Shown here piece after piece: positions 54,212-62,401 of a DNA stretch of 64,000 nucleotides. Source of the stretch: Myxococcales bacterium. Lineage in GTDB: Bacteria; Myxococcota_A; Polyangia; Palsa-1104; SHYY01. Below the pieces are notes generated by a model that ran no database searches, was not told where the DNA came from, and saw nothing but the letters and a program-made list of their open reading frames with translations. Position 1 is the first letter of the stretch; each line of letters opens with the position of its first letter. Both the position numbers and the translations under genes were made by a program. The stretch lies in the NCBI GenBank assembly GCA_009692555.1, contig SHYY01000008.1, forward strand, positions 1 to 64,000, in the 5' to 3' direction.

Positions 54212-55041
54212 AGCACGCCTTCACCGTCGATCTCGAGGACTGGTACCAGGGTGTCCCGATCGCGCAGGCGAAGAGGGCCACCGCCGAGCGCCGCCTGCAC
54301 ATCGGCACCGAGCGCCTGCTCACATTGCTGCAAAGCAACAACGCGAAGGCCACCTTCTTCGCCCTGGGATCAATTGCCCGCGAGCACCCTCGGCTGCTCC
54401 GCGCGATCAGCGACGCCGGCCACGACATCGGCTCGCACGGCCTGTCGCACGATCTCCTCTACGAGATGACCCCGGAGCGCTTCCGCGAGGAGACCCGCTC
54501 GTCGGTGAAGGACCTCGCCCACTGCATCGGCCGCGACGTCCGCTCCTACCGCGCCGCCTACTTCTCGATCACCCGCCGCTCGCTGTGGGCCCTCGATATC
54601 CTGGCGGCCGAAGGGATCAAGTTCGACTCGTCGATCTTTCCGGTCAAGAACTGGCGCTACGGCATCCCCGACTACTCGCGCCGCCCGATCGTCGTCACCA
54701 CCGCCTCGGGGCCGATCCTGGAGTTCCCGCTCTCCACCCGCCGCGTCCTCGGCAGGAACATTCCGGTCACCGGCGGCGCCTACTTTCGCATCTACCCGTG
54801 GCTGCTCACGCGCGCCAACATCCACGCCGCCGAGCGCGAGGGGCTCCCGGTGGTGTTCTATCTCCACCCCTGGGAGCTCGATCCCGATCACCCCGTCGTC
54901 CTGTTCAAGGCGAAGGCGATGGCCACCCACTACGTCAACCTGCGCTCCACGGAGCGGAAGCTCGCGCGACTGCTCGCCGAGTTCCGCTTCACCACCCTCG
55001 GAGAGGTCCTCACCGATGCGTTCCCTGGACTCGGTTCATAG
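54208..55041 (+). CDS. Polysaccharide deacetylase (XrtA-locus, DUF3473-like)
   Basis: The 277-residue product is a NodB-homology carbohydrate esterase: the metal-binding Asp in TVDLEDWYQGV, the His pair in DIGSHGLSHDLLYEM, the catalytic RSYRAAYFSITRRS and the later VVFYLHPWELDPDHP. The C-terminal region with GGAYFRIYPWLL fits DUF3473-type deacetylases of exopolysaccharide loci. It removes acetyl groups from amino sugars of the polymer or precursor. It has no signal peptide. ATG 54208 overlaps the AsnB stop. Confidence 0.9.
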   Translation: MKHAFTVDLEDWYQGVPIAQAKRATAERRLHIGTERLLTLLQSNNAKATFFALGSIAREHPRLLRAISDAGHDIGSHGLSHDLLYEMTPERFREETRSSVKDLAHCIGRDVRSYRAAYFSITRRSLWALDILAAEGIKFDSSIFPVKNWRYGIPDYSRRPIVVTTASGPILEFPLSTRRVLGRNIPVTGGAYFRIYPWLLTRANIHAAEREGLPVVFYLHPWELDPDHPVVLFKAKAMATHYVNLRSTERKLARLLAEFRFTTLGEVLTDAFPGLGS

Positions 55042-55684
55042 CTATTTCGACCGCGAAGCCGAGCGCTTCGACGCCATCTACGACAAGGAGAAGCCGCTCC
55101 ACCAGCAGATCGGCGACGCCCTCTTCCGGCGGGTGATCCACGAGCGCTTCTCGCTGGTGCTGAACGCGATCGGCGCCCCCGGGCGGACCCTCCTCGACGT
55201 GGGCTGCGGCCCCGGGCGCTACGGCGTGGAGCTCGCCCGCCGCGGCGCCGCGCGCTGCCTCGGCGTCGATGTCGCCCAGCCGATGATCGACATCGCGACC
55301 GCCGAGGCCGAGAAGGCCGGCGTGGCCGATCGCTGCGCGTGGCAGGTGAGCGACTTCCTGTCCTGGCAGAGCGACGAGCCCTTCGACGCGGTGGTGGCGA
55401 TGGGCTACTACGACTACCTCGAAGACCCGCTCCCCCACGTCGAGAAGATGATCGGCCACACCCGCGACCGCCTGTTCGCGAGCTTCCCGAAGCGCTGGGA
55501 GGTCCGCACGCCGCTCCGCGTCCTGCGCTTCCAGCTGGCCCGCGGCTTCGTGCGCTTCTACTCCCGCCCCGAGGTGATCGACCTCTTCCGCCGCGCCGGT
55601 CAGCTCCCCTTCCTCGCCCTCGTCGACCTCGGCCGCGACTACCTCGCGATCTACGACGCCGGCGCCGCCCGCGCGAGGCGCTGA
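55016..55684 (+). CDS. SAM-dependent methyltransferase
   Basis: The 222-residue product has the class I core LLDVGCGPGRYGVELARRGA, LGVDVAQPMIDIATAEAE and VVAMGYYDYLEDPLPHVEKM. It overlaps the deacetylase gene by 26 bases and precedes a GT4 gene by one base, so the three form one translational group. The likely role is methylation of a sugar; a lipid or small-molecule target remains possible. Confidence 0.85.
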   Translation: MRSLDSVHSYFDREAERFDAIYDKEKPLHQQIGDALFRRVIHERFSLVLNAIGAPGRTLLDVGCGPGRYGVELARRGAARCLGVDVAQPMIDIATAEAEKAGVADRCAWQVSDFLSWQSDEPFDAVVAMGYYDYLEDPLPHVEKMIGHTRDRLFASFPKRWEVRTPLRVLRFQLARGFVRFYSRPEVIDLFRRAGQLPFLALVDLGRDYLAIYDAGAARARR

Positions 55685-55685
55685 G

Positions 55686-56891
55686 ATGCCCGGGCCAGAC
55701 GACCTCCGCGTCCTCCACATCATCACCCGCCTGATCGTCGGTGGCGCGCAGGAGAACACCCTCTTCACCGCGATCGGCCAGCACAACACGAAGGGCATGC
55801 GGGTCACCCTGCTCGCCGGGATCGACGACGGCCCCGAGGGCAACCTCCACGACCGCGCCCACCAGGCCGGCCTCGATCTCCAGCTGATGCGCGAGCTGGT
55901 CCGCCCGATCGCCCCCACCACCGACGCGGTGGCGTTCGCAAGGCTGTGCGCCTTCATCCGCCGCGGCCGGTATGACGTCGTTCATACCCACTCCTCGAAG
56001 GCCGGCATCCTCGGCCGGATCGCCGCGCGCGCGGTGGGCACTCCGATCATCGTGCACACCCTGCACAGCCTGGTGTTCGGCGAGCACGCCGCGCCGTGGA
56101 AGAACGCCCTCTACGTGCGCCTGAAGAAGCTCTGCGCGCCGATGACCCACAAGATCATCTCGGTGTGCGATGCAACAAAGGACGGCGCGATCGCCGCCGG
56201 GATCGGCACCCTCGAGCAGCACCTCACCATCTACAGCGGCTTCCACATCGAGCCCTTCCTCCGCGTCCGCGATGCGCTGCCGGTCGCCGAGGCCAAGCGC
56301 CGCCTCGGCCTCGCCCCCGAGCACCTCGTGGTCGGCAAGGTGGCCCGCCTGTTCCCGCAAAAAGGGCACGATCACTTCCTCGCCGCCGCCCGCCTGATCG
56401 CCGCCCGGGAGCCGCGCGCCCGCTTCCTGCTCGTCGGTGACGGCATCCTCCGCGCCGACCTCGAGGCCCAGACCCGGCAGTGGGGCATCCGCGACCGCTT
56501 CGTCTTCGCCGGCCTGGTCGCGCCCCCCGACGTGCCCGCCCACATCCAGGCGATGGATGTTGCAGTGCACACCTCGATCCGCGAGGGGCTGGCGCGCGTC
56601 ATCCCCCAGGCCTCCGCCGTCGGCAAGCCGGTGGTCGCCTTCGCCCTCGACGGCACCCCCGAGGCGATCTCCCATGGCGTCTCCGGCTTCCTCACCACGC
56701 CCTACGACGCGCCCGAGGTGGCCGACCGCGTCCTCGAGATCCTCGACGACGCCCCGCGCAAGCGCGCGATGGGTGAAGCGGGCCGCGCCTTCGCCGGCGC
56801 CAACTTCCCGGTCGAGGTCATGGTGCGCCGCGTCAACGAGGTCTACCACCAGCTCGCCGCCCAGCACCTCGACCACCGCCACGCCGCCTGA
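55686..56891 (+). CDS. Glycosyltransferase family 4
   Basis: The 401-residue product shows VLHIITRLIVGGAQENTLFTA and DVVHTHSSKAGILGRIAAR at the N-terminal half; then KVARLFPQKGHDHFLAAARL, FAGLVAPPDVPAHIQAMDV and STIREGL-type HTSIREGLARVIPQASAVG in the nucleotide-sugar site. The usual EGFG-like motif reads REGLARVI, a known GT4 variant. It probably adds an internal sugar of the repeat unit. It ends the plus-strand group that starts at 48674. Confidence 0.88.
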   Translation: MPGPDDLRVLHIITRLIVGGAQENTLFTAIGQHNTKGMRVTLLAGIDDGPEGNLHDRAHQAGLDLQLMRELVRPIAPTTDAVAFARLCAFIRRGRYDVVHTHSSKAGILGRIAARAVGTPIIVHTLHSLVFGEHAAPWKNALYVRLKKLCAPMTHKIISVCDATKDGAIAAGIGTLEQHLTIYSGFHIEPFLRVRDALPVAEAKRRLGLAPEHLVVGKVARLFPQKGHDHFLAAARLIAAREPRARFLLVGDGILRADLEAQTRQWGIRDRFVFAGLVAPPDVPAHIQAMDVAVHTSIREGLARVIPQASAVGKPVVAFALDGTPEAISHGVSGFLTTPYDAPEVADRVLEILDDAPRKRAMGEAGRAFAGANFPVEVMVRRVNEVYHQLAAQHLDHRHAA

Positions 56892-56947
56892 TCGATGGAG
56901 GTGTTCGTCCTGACCCGCGCGGTTGGCGCGCGGTGGGGGGAGGCTCG

Positions 56948-56986
56948 CGCGGCTGTGCCGCGGGAGGGGGGACGGGAACGTCCCCC
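56948..56986. terminator. Two adjacent hairpins after the glycosyltransferase gene
   Basis: CGCGGC-TGT-GCCGCG (56948-56962) is followed by GGGGGACG-GGAA-CGTCCCCC (56967-56986), a perfect 8-bp stem with a GNRA-type tetraloop. No U-run follows. They may terminate or stabilise the upstream message, and they resemble in style the other structured gaps. Confidence 0.55.
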
Positions 56987-57045
56987 ACTTGAACTTGAAC
57001 TTTGGTACTATCCGCGACCACTCAACCAGGGAAGGGTCGAAATCC

Positions 57046-58008
57046 ATGAGGTATCTCATCACCGGAGGCGCCGGTTTCATCGGCTCGCATCTCGCCGAAG
57101 AGCTCCTCCGGCGCGGCCACGAGGTCTACATCCTCGACGACCTTTCCACCGGAAGCATCAATAATATCAGGCACCTGAAGACACACGACAAGTTCCATTA
57201 CGTGATCGACACGGTGATGAACAAGCAGCTCACCGCCGAGCTGATCGACGGCGCCGACATCGTCTACCACCTCGCCGCCGCGGTCGGCGTCAAGCTGATC
57301 GTCGAGAGCCCGGTCCGCACCATCGAGACCAACATCCAGGCCACCGAGATCGTCCTCGCCCTGGCCAACAAGAAGAAGCGGCCGGTGTTCGTCGCCTCGA
57401 CCAGCGAGGTCTACGGCAAGAGCGAGAACCTGCCCTTCCGCGAGGACGGCGACCTGGTGATGGGCGCGACCACCAAGGGTCGCTGGTCGTATGCCTGCTC
57501 GAAGGCGATCGACGAGTTCCTCACCCTCGCCTACTGGAAGGAGCGCAAGCTCCCGACGGTGGTGGCGCGGCTCTTCAACACCGTCGGCCCGCGCCAGACC
57601 GGGCAGTACGGGATGGTGGTGCCGAACTTCGCCCGCCAGGCGCTCGCCGGCCAGCCGATCACCGTGTTCGGCGACGGCAAGCAGACCCGCTGCTTCTGCC
57701 ACGTCAGCGACGTGGTGCGCGCGCTGATCGGCCTGATGGAGAAGCCGGAAGGCTACGGCAACGTCTACAACATCGGCAATCACCAGGAAGTGTCGATCCT
57801 CGATCTCGCCAAGCAGATCCGCGAGATCGCGCAGTCGAAGTCGGAGATCGTCTTCGTGCCCTACGAGAAGGCCTACGAGGAGGGCTTCGAGGACATGCCG
57901 CGGCGCGTGCCGGACACCGGCAAGATCAAGAACTTCATCGGCTGGACACCGACGGTGGCGCTGCCGCAGATCCTGGCCGACGTGGTGGAGTTCTACCGAA
58001 GAAACTAG
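57046..58008 (+). CDS. NAD-dependent sugar epimerase/decarboxylase
   Basis: The 320-residue product is an extended SDR enzyme: RYLITGGAGFIGSHLAEELL (NAD loop), YHLAAAVGVKLIVE, the catalytic STSEVYGKSE and SYACSKAIDEFL (Tyr-x3-Lys), and RLFNTVGPRQTGQYGMVVPN. It is closest in pattern to UDP-glucuronate decarboxylase/GalE-like epimerases. It probably makes a UDP-sugar donor for the polymer. ATG 57046 begins MRYLITGG. The next gene starts 18 bases after its stop. Confidence 0.85.
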   Translation: MRYLITGGAGFIGSHLAEELLRRGHEVYILDDLSTGSINNIRHLKTHDKFHYVIDTVMNKQLTAELIDGADIVYHLAAAVGVKLIVESPVRTIETNIQATEIVLALANKKKRPVFVASTSEVYGKSENLPFREDGDLVMGATTKGRWSYACSKAIDEFLTLAYWKERKLPTVVARLFNTVGPRQTGQYGMVVPNFARQALAGQPITVFGDGKQTRCFCHVSDVVRALIGLMEKPEGYGNVYNIGNHQEVSILDLAKQIREIAQSKSEIVFVPYEKAYEEGFEDMPRRVPDTGKIKNFIGWTPTVALPQILADVVEFYRRN

Positions 58009-58026
58009 CAGGTGGAAGTGAGGTTG

Positions 58027-59814
58027 ATGGAACCGCTGCGCGACTACGGCTGGCACTTCGGGATCGCACTCGCCGCGTCCCTCGGCCTCACGGTCGCCGT
58101 CCGCACGCTGGCGCGGCGCTTCGGCTGGGTGGCGAAGCCGCGCCCCGACCGCTGGCACCAGAAGCCCACCGCACTCTTCGGCGGCGTCGGCATCTTCGGC
58201 GGCTTCCTCCTCGCGTACCTCGTGCGCCGTCCGGCCGGGCTGACCGGCGGCGGCCTGCTCACCGCGTGCGCGTCGGGGATGTTCCTCCTCGGTTTCATCG
58301 ACGATAAATTCCAGCTCAAGCCCTACGCCAAGCTGGTCGGCCAGATCGCCTTCGCCACGCTGTTCACCACCTTCGGCCTCCGTCTCCACTGGCTGCTCAA
58401 CCCGATCCTCGACCAGGGCCTCACCATCTTCTGGCTGGTCGGGATGACCAACGCGCTGAACCTCCTCGACAACATCGACGGCGCGGCGGGCGGCGTGGCG
58501 GCGATCGCCGGCGGCTTCCTGATCTACTTCTGCCACATGGCCGGGCAGGGCGACTCGGCGATGATCGCCGCCGCCTTCACCGGCGCGGTGCTCGGCTTCC
58601 TGGTGTTCAACTTCAACCCCGCGTCGATCTTCATGGGCGACTGCGGGTCGCTCTTCATCGGCTTCTTCCTCGGTGGCCTGTCGCTGGTGAACTTCGAGAT
58701 CGGCGCACGGCGGAACGTGATCGCGGTGCTGGCGATCCCGGTGCTGCTGCTCCTCCTCCCGATCCTCGACACGACGCTGGTGACGATCACCAGGCGCTAC
58801 CACGGGCGCCGCGTCTCCCAGGGCGGGCGCGATCACACCTCGCACCGCCTGGTGGCGCTCGGGATGTCGGAGCGCCGGGCGACCCTCACCTTGTGGGCGA
58901 TCTCGGCGATCTCCGGCGGCCTCGCGGTGGCGGTGAAGAACGTCTCGGCGATGATGGCGATCGGCCTCATGTCGGCGTTCGTCTTCGGGCTCCTGTTCCT
59001 GATGATCTTCCTCGGGCGGGTGAAGGTCTACCAGCAGGTCGCGAGCGAGGTGGAGGCGAACGGACGAACGCTCCTGCCGACGCTGGCGGACTTCAGCTAC
59101 AAGCGGCGCGTGTTCGAGACGCTGAACGATCTCGTCCTGATCATGCTGTGCTACTACGGCGCGTTCCTGCTCCGCTTCGACGAGAGCACGATCATGGAGC
59201 ACTGGCCGCAGTTCGTGCGCTCGCTGCCGCTGGTGATCGTCTCGCAGCTCTCGGTGTTCCTGGTCCTCGGGCTCTACCGCGGGGTGTGGCGCTACACCGG
59301 GATGGACGACCTGGCGGTGATCGTCCGCGCGGTGGCCGGCGCGGTGCTGCTCTCGACCGGCGTGCTCCTGGTGGTGTTCGGCGCGGAGCGCGTCCACCCG
59401 CGGGTGGTGGTGATCAACGCGCTCCTGCTGCTGCTCGGCGTCGGCGGCTCGCGCGTCTCGTTCCGCTTCCTCCGCTCGTGGCTGGGGCAAAAGCGCGCCG
59501 AGGGACGGCGGGTGATCATCTACGGTGCCGGCGACGGTGGCGAGCTGCTGGTGCGCGAGCTGCAAAACAACCTCGACCTCGGCCTCGTCCCGGTCGGCTT
59601 CGTCGACGACGATCCGCAGAAGGCCGGGCGGATGATCCACGGCGTGCGGGTGATGGGCTCCTCCGACGGGATCGACCGGATCCTCGCGTCGGTGCGCGCC
59701 CACGAGGTGGTGCTCTCGAGCAGCAAGATCGGCCCGGAGCGCTGGGAGCGGGTGGAGCGCGCCTGCACCGAGCTCGGGCTCGGGGCGCGCAGGATGCGGA
59801 TCGCGCTGGAGTAG
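58027..59814 (+). CDS. WecA-like phosphoglycosyltransferase fused to FlaA1-type N-terminal domain
   Basis: The 595-residue product joins two modules. Residues about 1-330 are a MraY/WecA-type polyprenyl-phosphate sugar-1-phosphate transferase with ten or so helices and the motifs GFIDDKFQLKPY, NLLDNIDGAAGG, FMGDCGSLFIGF and GGRDHTSHRLVAL. Residues about 360-595 match the N-terminal part of FlaA1/WbpM/CapD-like dehydratases: four helices and a Rossmann segment (VIIYGAGDGGELLVREL, VGFVDDDPQKAGRMIHG), without the following catalytic SDR domain. It would start repeat-unit assembly on undecaprenyl phosphate. The track start is GTG 58012; I prefer ATG 58027. Confidence 0.85.
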   Translation: MEPLRDYGWHFGIALAASLGLTVAVRTLARRFGWVAKPRPDRWHQKPTALFGGVGIFGGFLLAYLVRRPAGLTGGGLLTACASGMFLLGFIDDKFQLKPYAKLVGQIAFATLFTTFGLRLHWLLNPILDQGLTIFWLVGMTNALNLLDNIDGAAGGVAAIAGGFLIYFCHMAGQGDSAMIAAAFTGAVLGFLVFNFNPASIFMGDCGSLFIGFFLGGLSLVNFEIGARRNVIAVLAIPVLLLLLPILDTTLVTITRRYHGRRVSQGGRDHTSHRLVALGMSERRATLTLWAISAISGGLAVAVKNVSAMMAIGLMSAFVFGLLFLMIFLGRVKVYQQVASEVEANGRTLLPTLADFSYKRRVFETLNDLVLIMLCYYGAFLLRFDESTIMEHWPQFVRSLPLVIVSQLSVFLVLGLYRGVWRYTGMDDLAVIVRAVAGAVLLSTGVLLVVFGAERVHPRVVVINALLLLLGVGGSRVSFRFLRSWLGQKRAEGRRVIIYGAGDGGELLVRELQNNLDLGLVPVGFVDDDPQKAGRMIHGVRVMGSSDGIDRILASVRAHEVVLSSSKIGPERWERVERACTELGLGARRMRIALE

Positions 59815-59819
59815 CGATT

Positions 59820-59848
59820 ATGACTTTGCTCCGCAGCTGGGCTACAAT
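59820..59848 (+). promoter_or_regulatory. Candidate promoter of the FG-GAP lipoprotein gene
   Basis: ATGACT (59820-59825) and TACAAT (59843-59848) are 17 bases apart. The -10 element matches the consensus at 5 of 6 positions. The start would lie near 59855, about 48 bases before ATG 59903. Confidence 0.45.
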
Positions 59849-59902
59849 CTTGCCGCTGATGGTGAAGATGCACCTCGTGCCGGGTCCCTCAAGAGGCTTC
59901 GA

Positions 59903-61456
59903 ATGAAAAAATTAGCTTGTGCTGTTCTTGTGGCGGTGGTGGCGAGCGGCTGCGGTCCCGACGTTGAGCCCGAGGACATGGCGCCGCCGTCGCCCGATCT
60001 GCGGCGCGATGGCGCCGCCCCGAAGCCCGACCTCACCGACCCGACGCCCGCGGATCTCTCCATGAACGATCTGACCGAGAGCCCCGACCTCTCGGAGCTC
60101 CCCGACCTCCTCGGGATGGACCTCGCGATGTCGGACATTGCGGCCCCCGCCGACCTGTCGATGGCCGATCTCGCGACTCCCGACCTGTCGATGGCCGATC
60201 TCGCGACTCCCGACCTGTCGATAGCCGACCTCGCGAAGCCCGACCTGTCGATGGCCGACCTCGCCAAGCCCGACCTCGCGATGCCCGATCTCGCGATGCC
60301 CGATCTGGCCGCGGCGATGGACCTGAAGGGCGCCGACCTCGCGATGCCCGATCTCGCGAAGCCCCCGGATCTCGCGCCTCCGCCCGATCTCAAGATGCCT
60401 GCCTTCTCCGCCGCCGCGCAGTACAGCGTGGGCGGCAACTTCGTCCCCTACGACGTCGTGGCGAAGGACGTCAACAACGATGACAAGATCGACCTCGTCA
60501 CGTCGAACACCAAGGGCAACAACGTCAGCGTCCTTCGCGGCAACGGCGACGGCACCTTCAAGACCGCCCTCAACTTCGCAGCCGGCACCGCCCCGGCCAA
60601 CCTCCTCGTCGCCGACCTGAACGGCGACAACAAGCCGGACCTCGCGGTGGCCAACAGCGGCGTGGGTGGCGTCGGCACCGGGGTCAGCGTCCTGTTCGGC
60701 AACAACGACGGCACGTTCCAGGCGCCGAAGCTCTACCCGGCCGGCGCCACTCCGCGCGGCGTGGCGCTCGGCGACACCAACAACGACGGCAAGCTCGACC
60801 TGGCCGTCGGGAACCTCACCAGCAACAACGTCAGCATTCTGCTCGGCAACGGCGACGGAACCTACCAGGCGCCCGTGAACTACGTCACCGGGACGCTGCC
60901 GCGCCACGTCGCGCTCGCCGATCTCAGCAAGAACGGGCGGCCCGACATCATCACGCCGGACTTCACCGCCAACACCGTATCGGTGCTGGTCGACAACGGC
61001 CTGGGCGGCTTCAAGGCCGCGGTCGCCTATCCGGTCGATAACTTCCCCCTCTTCGTGGCGGTGGCGGACCTGAACGGCGACGGAAACCTCGACGTGGTCG
61101 CCACCAGCACCGGCGCCGGCATGGCCAACGGGAACATCAACGTGCTGCTCGGCAACGGCGATGGCACGCTCAAGGCCGCGGTGATGTACCCCGGCAGCGT
61201 CAAGCCGAACGCCGTCGCGATCGCCGACTTCAACGCTGACGGCAAGCTCGATCTCACGGTCTCGAACGGCGGCGACAAGACGATATCGATCCTGCTCGGC
61301 GACGGCAAGGGAGTGTTCGCGGCGCCGCAAAACTTCGCCGTCGCCGGCGCGGCCGGGGCGGTGACGGTCGGGCTGTTCAACGCCGACAACAGGCCCGACG
61401 TCGCGACCGCCAACGGCAGTGGCGACTCGGTCAGCGTGCTGCTCAATCAGTTTTGA
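59903..61456 (+). CDS. Lipoprotein with DLA-rich linker and seven FG-GAP/VCBS repeats
   Basis: The 517-residue product has a lipoprotein signal (MKKLACAVLVAVVASGCGP; lipid Cys about 17). Residues about 25-165 are a strict low-complexity run with five-residue period (PDLSM-ADLAT-PDLSM). Residues about 175-517 hold seven FG-GAP/VCBS-type repeats with Ca-loops: VNNDDKIDLVTSN, LNGDNKPDLAVAN, TNNDGKLDLAVGN, LSKNGRPDIITPD, LNGDGNLDVVATS, FNADGKLDLTVSN and FNADNRPDVATAN. Seven units fit a seven-bladed beta-propeller, as in integrin alpha-like adhesins. It is expected on the outer surface. Ligand unknown. Confidence 0.82.
   Translation: MKKLACAVLVAVVASGCGPDVEPEDMAPPSPDLRRDGAAPKPDLTDPTPADLSMNDLTESPDLSELPDLLGMDLAMSDIAAPADLSMADLATPDLSMADLATPDLSIADLAKPDLSMADLAKPDLAMPDLAMPDLAAAMDLKGADLAMPDLAKPPDLAPPPDLKMPAFSAAAQYSVGGNFVPYDVVAKDVNNDDKIDLVTSNTKGNNVSVLRGNGDGTFKTALNFAAGTAPANLLVADLNGDNKPDLAVANSGVGGVGTGVSVLFGNNDGTFQAPKLYPAGATPRGVALGDTNNDGKLDLAVGNLTSNNVSILLGNGDGTYQAPVNYVTGTLPRHVALADLSKNGRPDIITPDFTANTVSVLVDNGLGGFKAAVAYPVDNFPLFVAVADLNGDGNLDVVATSTGAGMANGNINVLLGNGDGTLKAAVMYPGSVKPNAVAIADFNADGKLDLTVSNGGDKTISILLGDGKGVFAAPQNFAVAGAAGAVTVGLFNADNRPDVATANGSGDSVSVLLNQF
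60151..60300 (+). repeat. 30-bp tandem repeat coding for the DLS/DLA linker
   Basis: Five consecutive 30-bp units begin CGACCTGTCGATGGCCGATC. The first two are identical, the next two differ by a few bases and the fifth is more diverged. Each codes for ten residues (two PDLxx/ADLxx steps). Unit number could vary by slippage without changing the frame, altering linker length. Confidence 0.9.
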
Positions 61457-61514
61457 TCATGGGCGACCTCCTCCCACGGCTGCGCCAGACCTCCTCCTGA
61501 CTGGAGAAAATCGA

Positions 61515-61540
61515 CCGCCTCGGGTGGGCGGCTGGCTTTT
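61515..61540. terminator. Possible terminator after the FG-GAP gene
   Basis: CCGCC (61515-61519) can pair with GGCGG (61527-61531), and TTTT follows at 61537-61540. The stem is short. The rest of the 113-base gap up to GTG 61570 shows nothing else clear. Confidence 0.3.
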
Positions 61541-61569
61541 GCATTCGCTCGTTCGGTCTCAGAATCGGC

Positions 61570-62400
61570 GTGCGGGTGAACCGCCCGGAGCTGATCGATT
61601 CGATCCGGGCGGTGCTGCCGCCCGGGGCGCGGGAGATCGAGTCGCCGATCGTCGACCGGCTGTACTCGGTCGTCGGCGGTGGTGCCCCCCGGCCGGGCGT
61701 CCGCGCCTACCACCTCGTCTACGCCGACGCCCTCCGGTTGACGCGGACGCTCGACTTCGCGAACGTGCTGAACGTGCTCGACGGGGACGCCCGCCTGTTC
61801 GTGGCCTCGCTGGCGCGCCGCCGGATCTTCGTCCACGCCGGAGTGGTGGCCTGGAACGGCCAGGCGATCGTCATTCCCGGCAGCTCGCGCAGCGGCAAGT
61901 CCAGCCTGGTGGCGGCGCTGGTCCGCGCCGGTGCGACCTACTACTCCGACGAGTACGCGGTGTTCGATGAGCGTGGGCGGGTGCATCCCTACGCCCGGCC
62001 GCTCGGCCTCCGCACCGAGGGGAGCGATGTGGCCCACCGCCACCCGGTCGAGGAGCTGGGCGGCGTGGCGGGAAGCGCGGCGCTGCCGGTCGGTCTGGTG
62101 ATCGCCACCGGCTACCGCGCCGGGACGAGCTGGCGCCCGCGCCGCCTCACGGCCGGGCAGGCAACGCTCGCGCTGTTGGCCCACACCGTGCCGGCGCGCC
62201 GGGCGGCGGCGCGCGCTCTGGCGACGCTCGGGGAGGTCGCGATCGCGGCCACCGGGCTGCGCGGAGCGCGCGGTGAGGCTGGCGAAGCCGCTCAGGCGAT
62301 CCTCCGGCGGCTCGAAGCCAGAAATGACAGCGACATGAATGCCGACCGGTTGCTCGGCGACAGACACGATGATAGGGTCCGTGCCCCGGAGGTTCGTTGA
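61570..62400 (+). CDS. HprK-like serine kinase of a PqqD/knottin module
   Basis: The 276-residue product resembles the C-terminal kinase part of HPr kinase/phosphorylase: P-loop IPGSSRSGKSSLVAALV (about residue 103) and YYSDEYAVFDERGRVHPYAR after it. The N-terminal hundred residues (VRAYHLVYADALRLTRTLD) are not the HprK regulatory domain. HprK-related proteins next to PqqD-like genes occur in RiPP and other clusters; some phosphorylate peptide serines. It starts at GTG 61570, and the PqqD-knottin gene starts two bases after its stop, so coupling is likely. Its substrate may be the knottin peptide or a sugar; this is inference. Confidence 0.75.
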   Translation: MRVNRPELIDSIRAVLPPGAREIESPIVDRLYSVVGGGAPRPGVRAYHLVYADALRLTRTLDFANVLNVLDGDARLFVASLARRRIFVHAGVVAWNGQAIVIPGSSRSGKSSLVAALVRAGATYYSDEYAVFDERGRVHPYARPLGLRTEGSDVAHRHPVEELGGVAGSAALPVGLVIATGYRAGTSWRPRRLTAGQATLALLAHTVPARRAAARALATLGEVAIAATGLRGARGEAGEAAQAILRRLEARNDSDMNADRLLGDRHDDRVRAPEVR

Positions 62401-62401
62401 C

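Noticed and set aside
37774-59814. Exosortase (PEP-CTERM/XrtA) system
   Set aside because: The AsnB-like, deacetylase and Wzc-like genes resemble XrtA loci, but no exosortase or PEP-CTERM protein is visible in the window.
61570-62400. HprK of carbon catabolite repression
   Set aside because: Only the P-loop kinase part is similar. The regulatory N-terminal domain, HPr and PTS genes are absent nearby, and it is linked to a PqqD gene.
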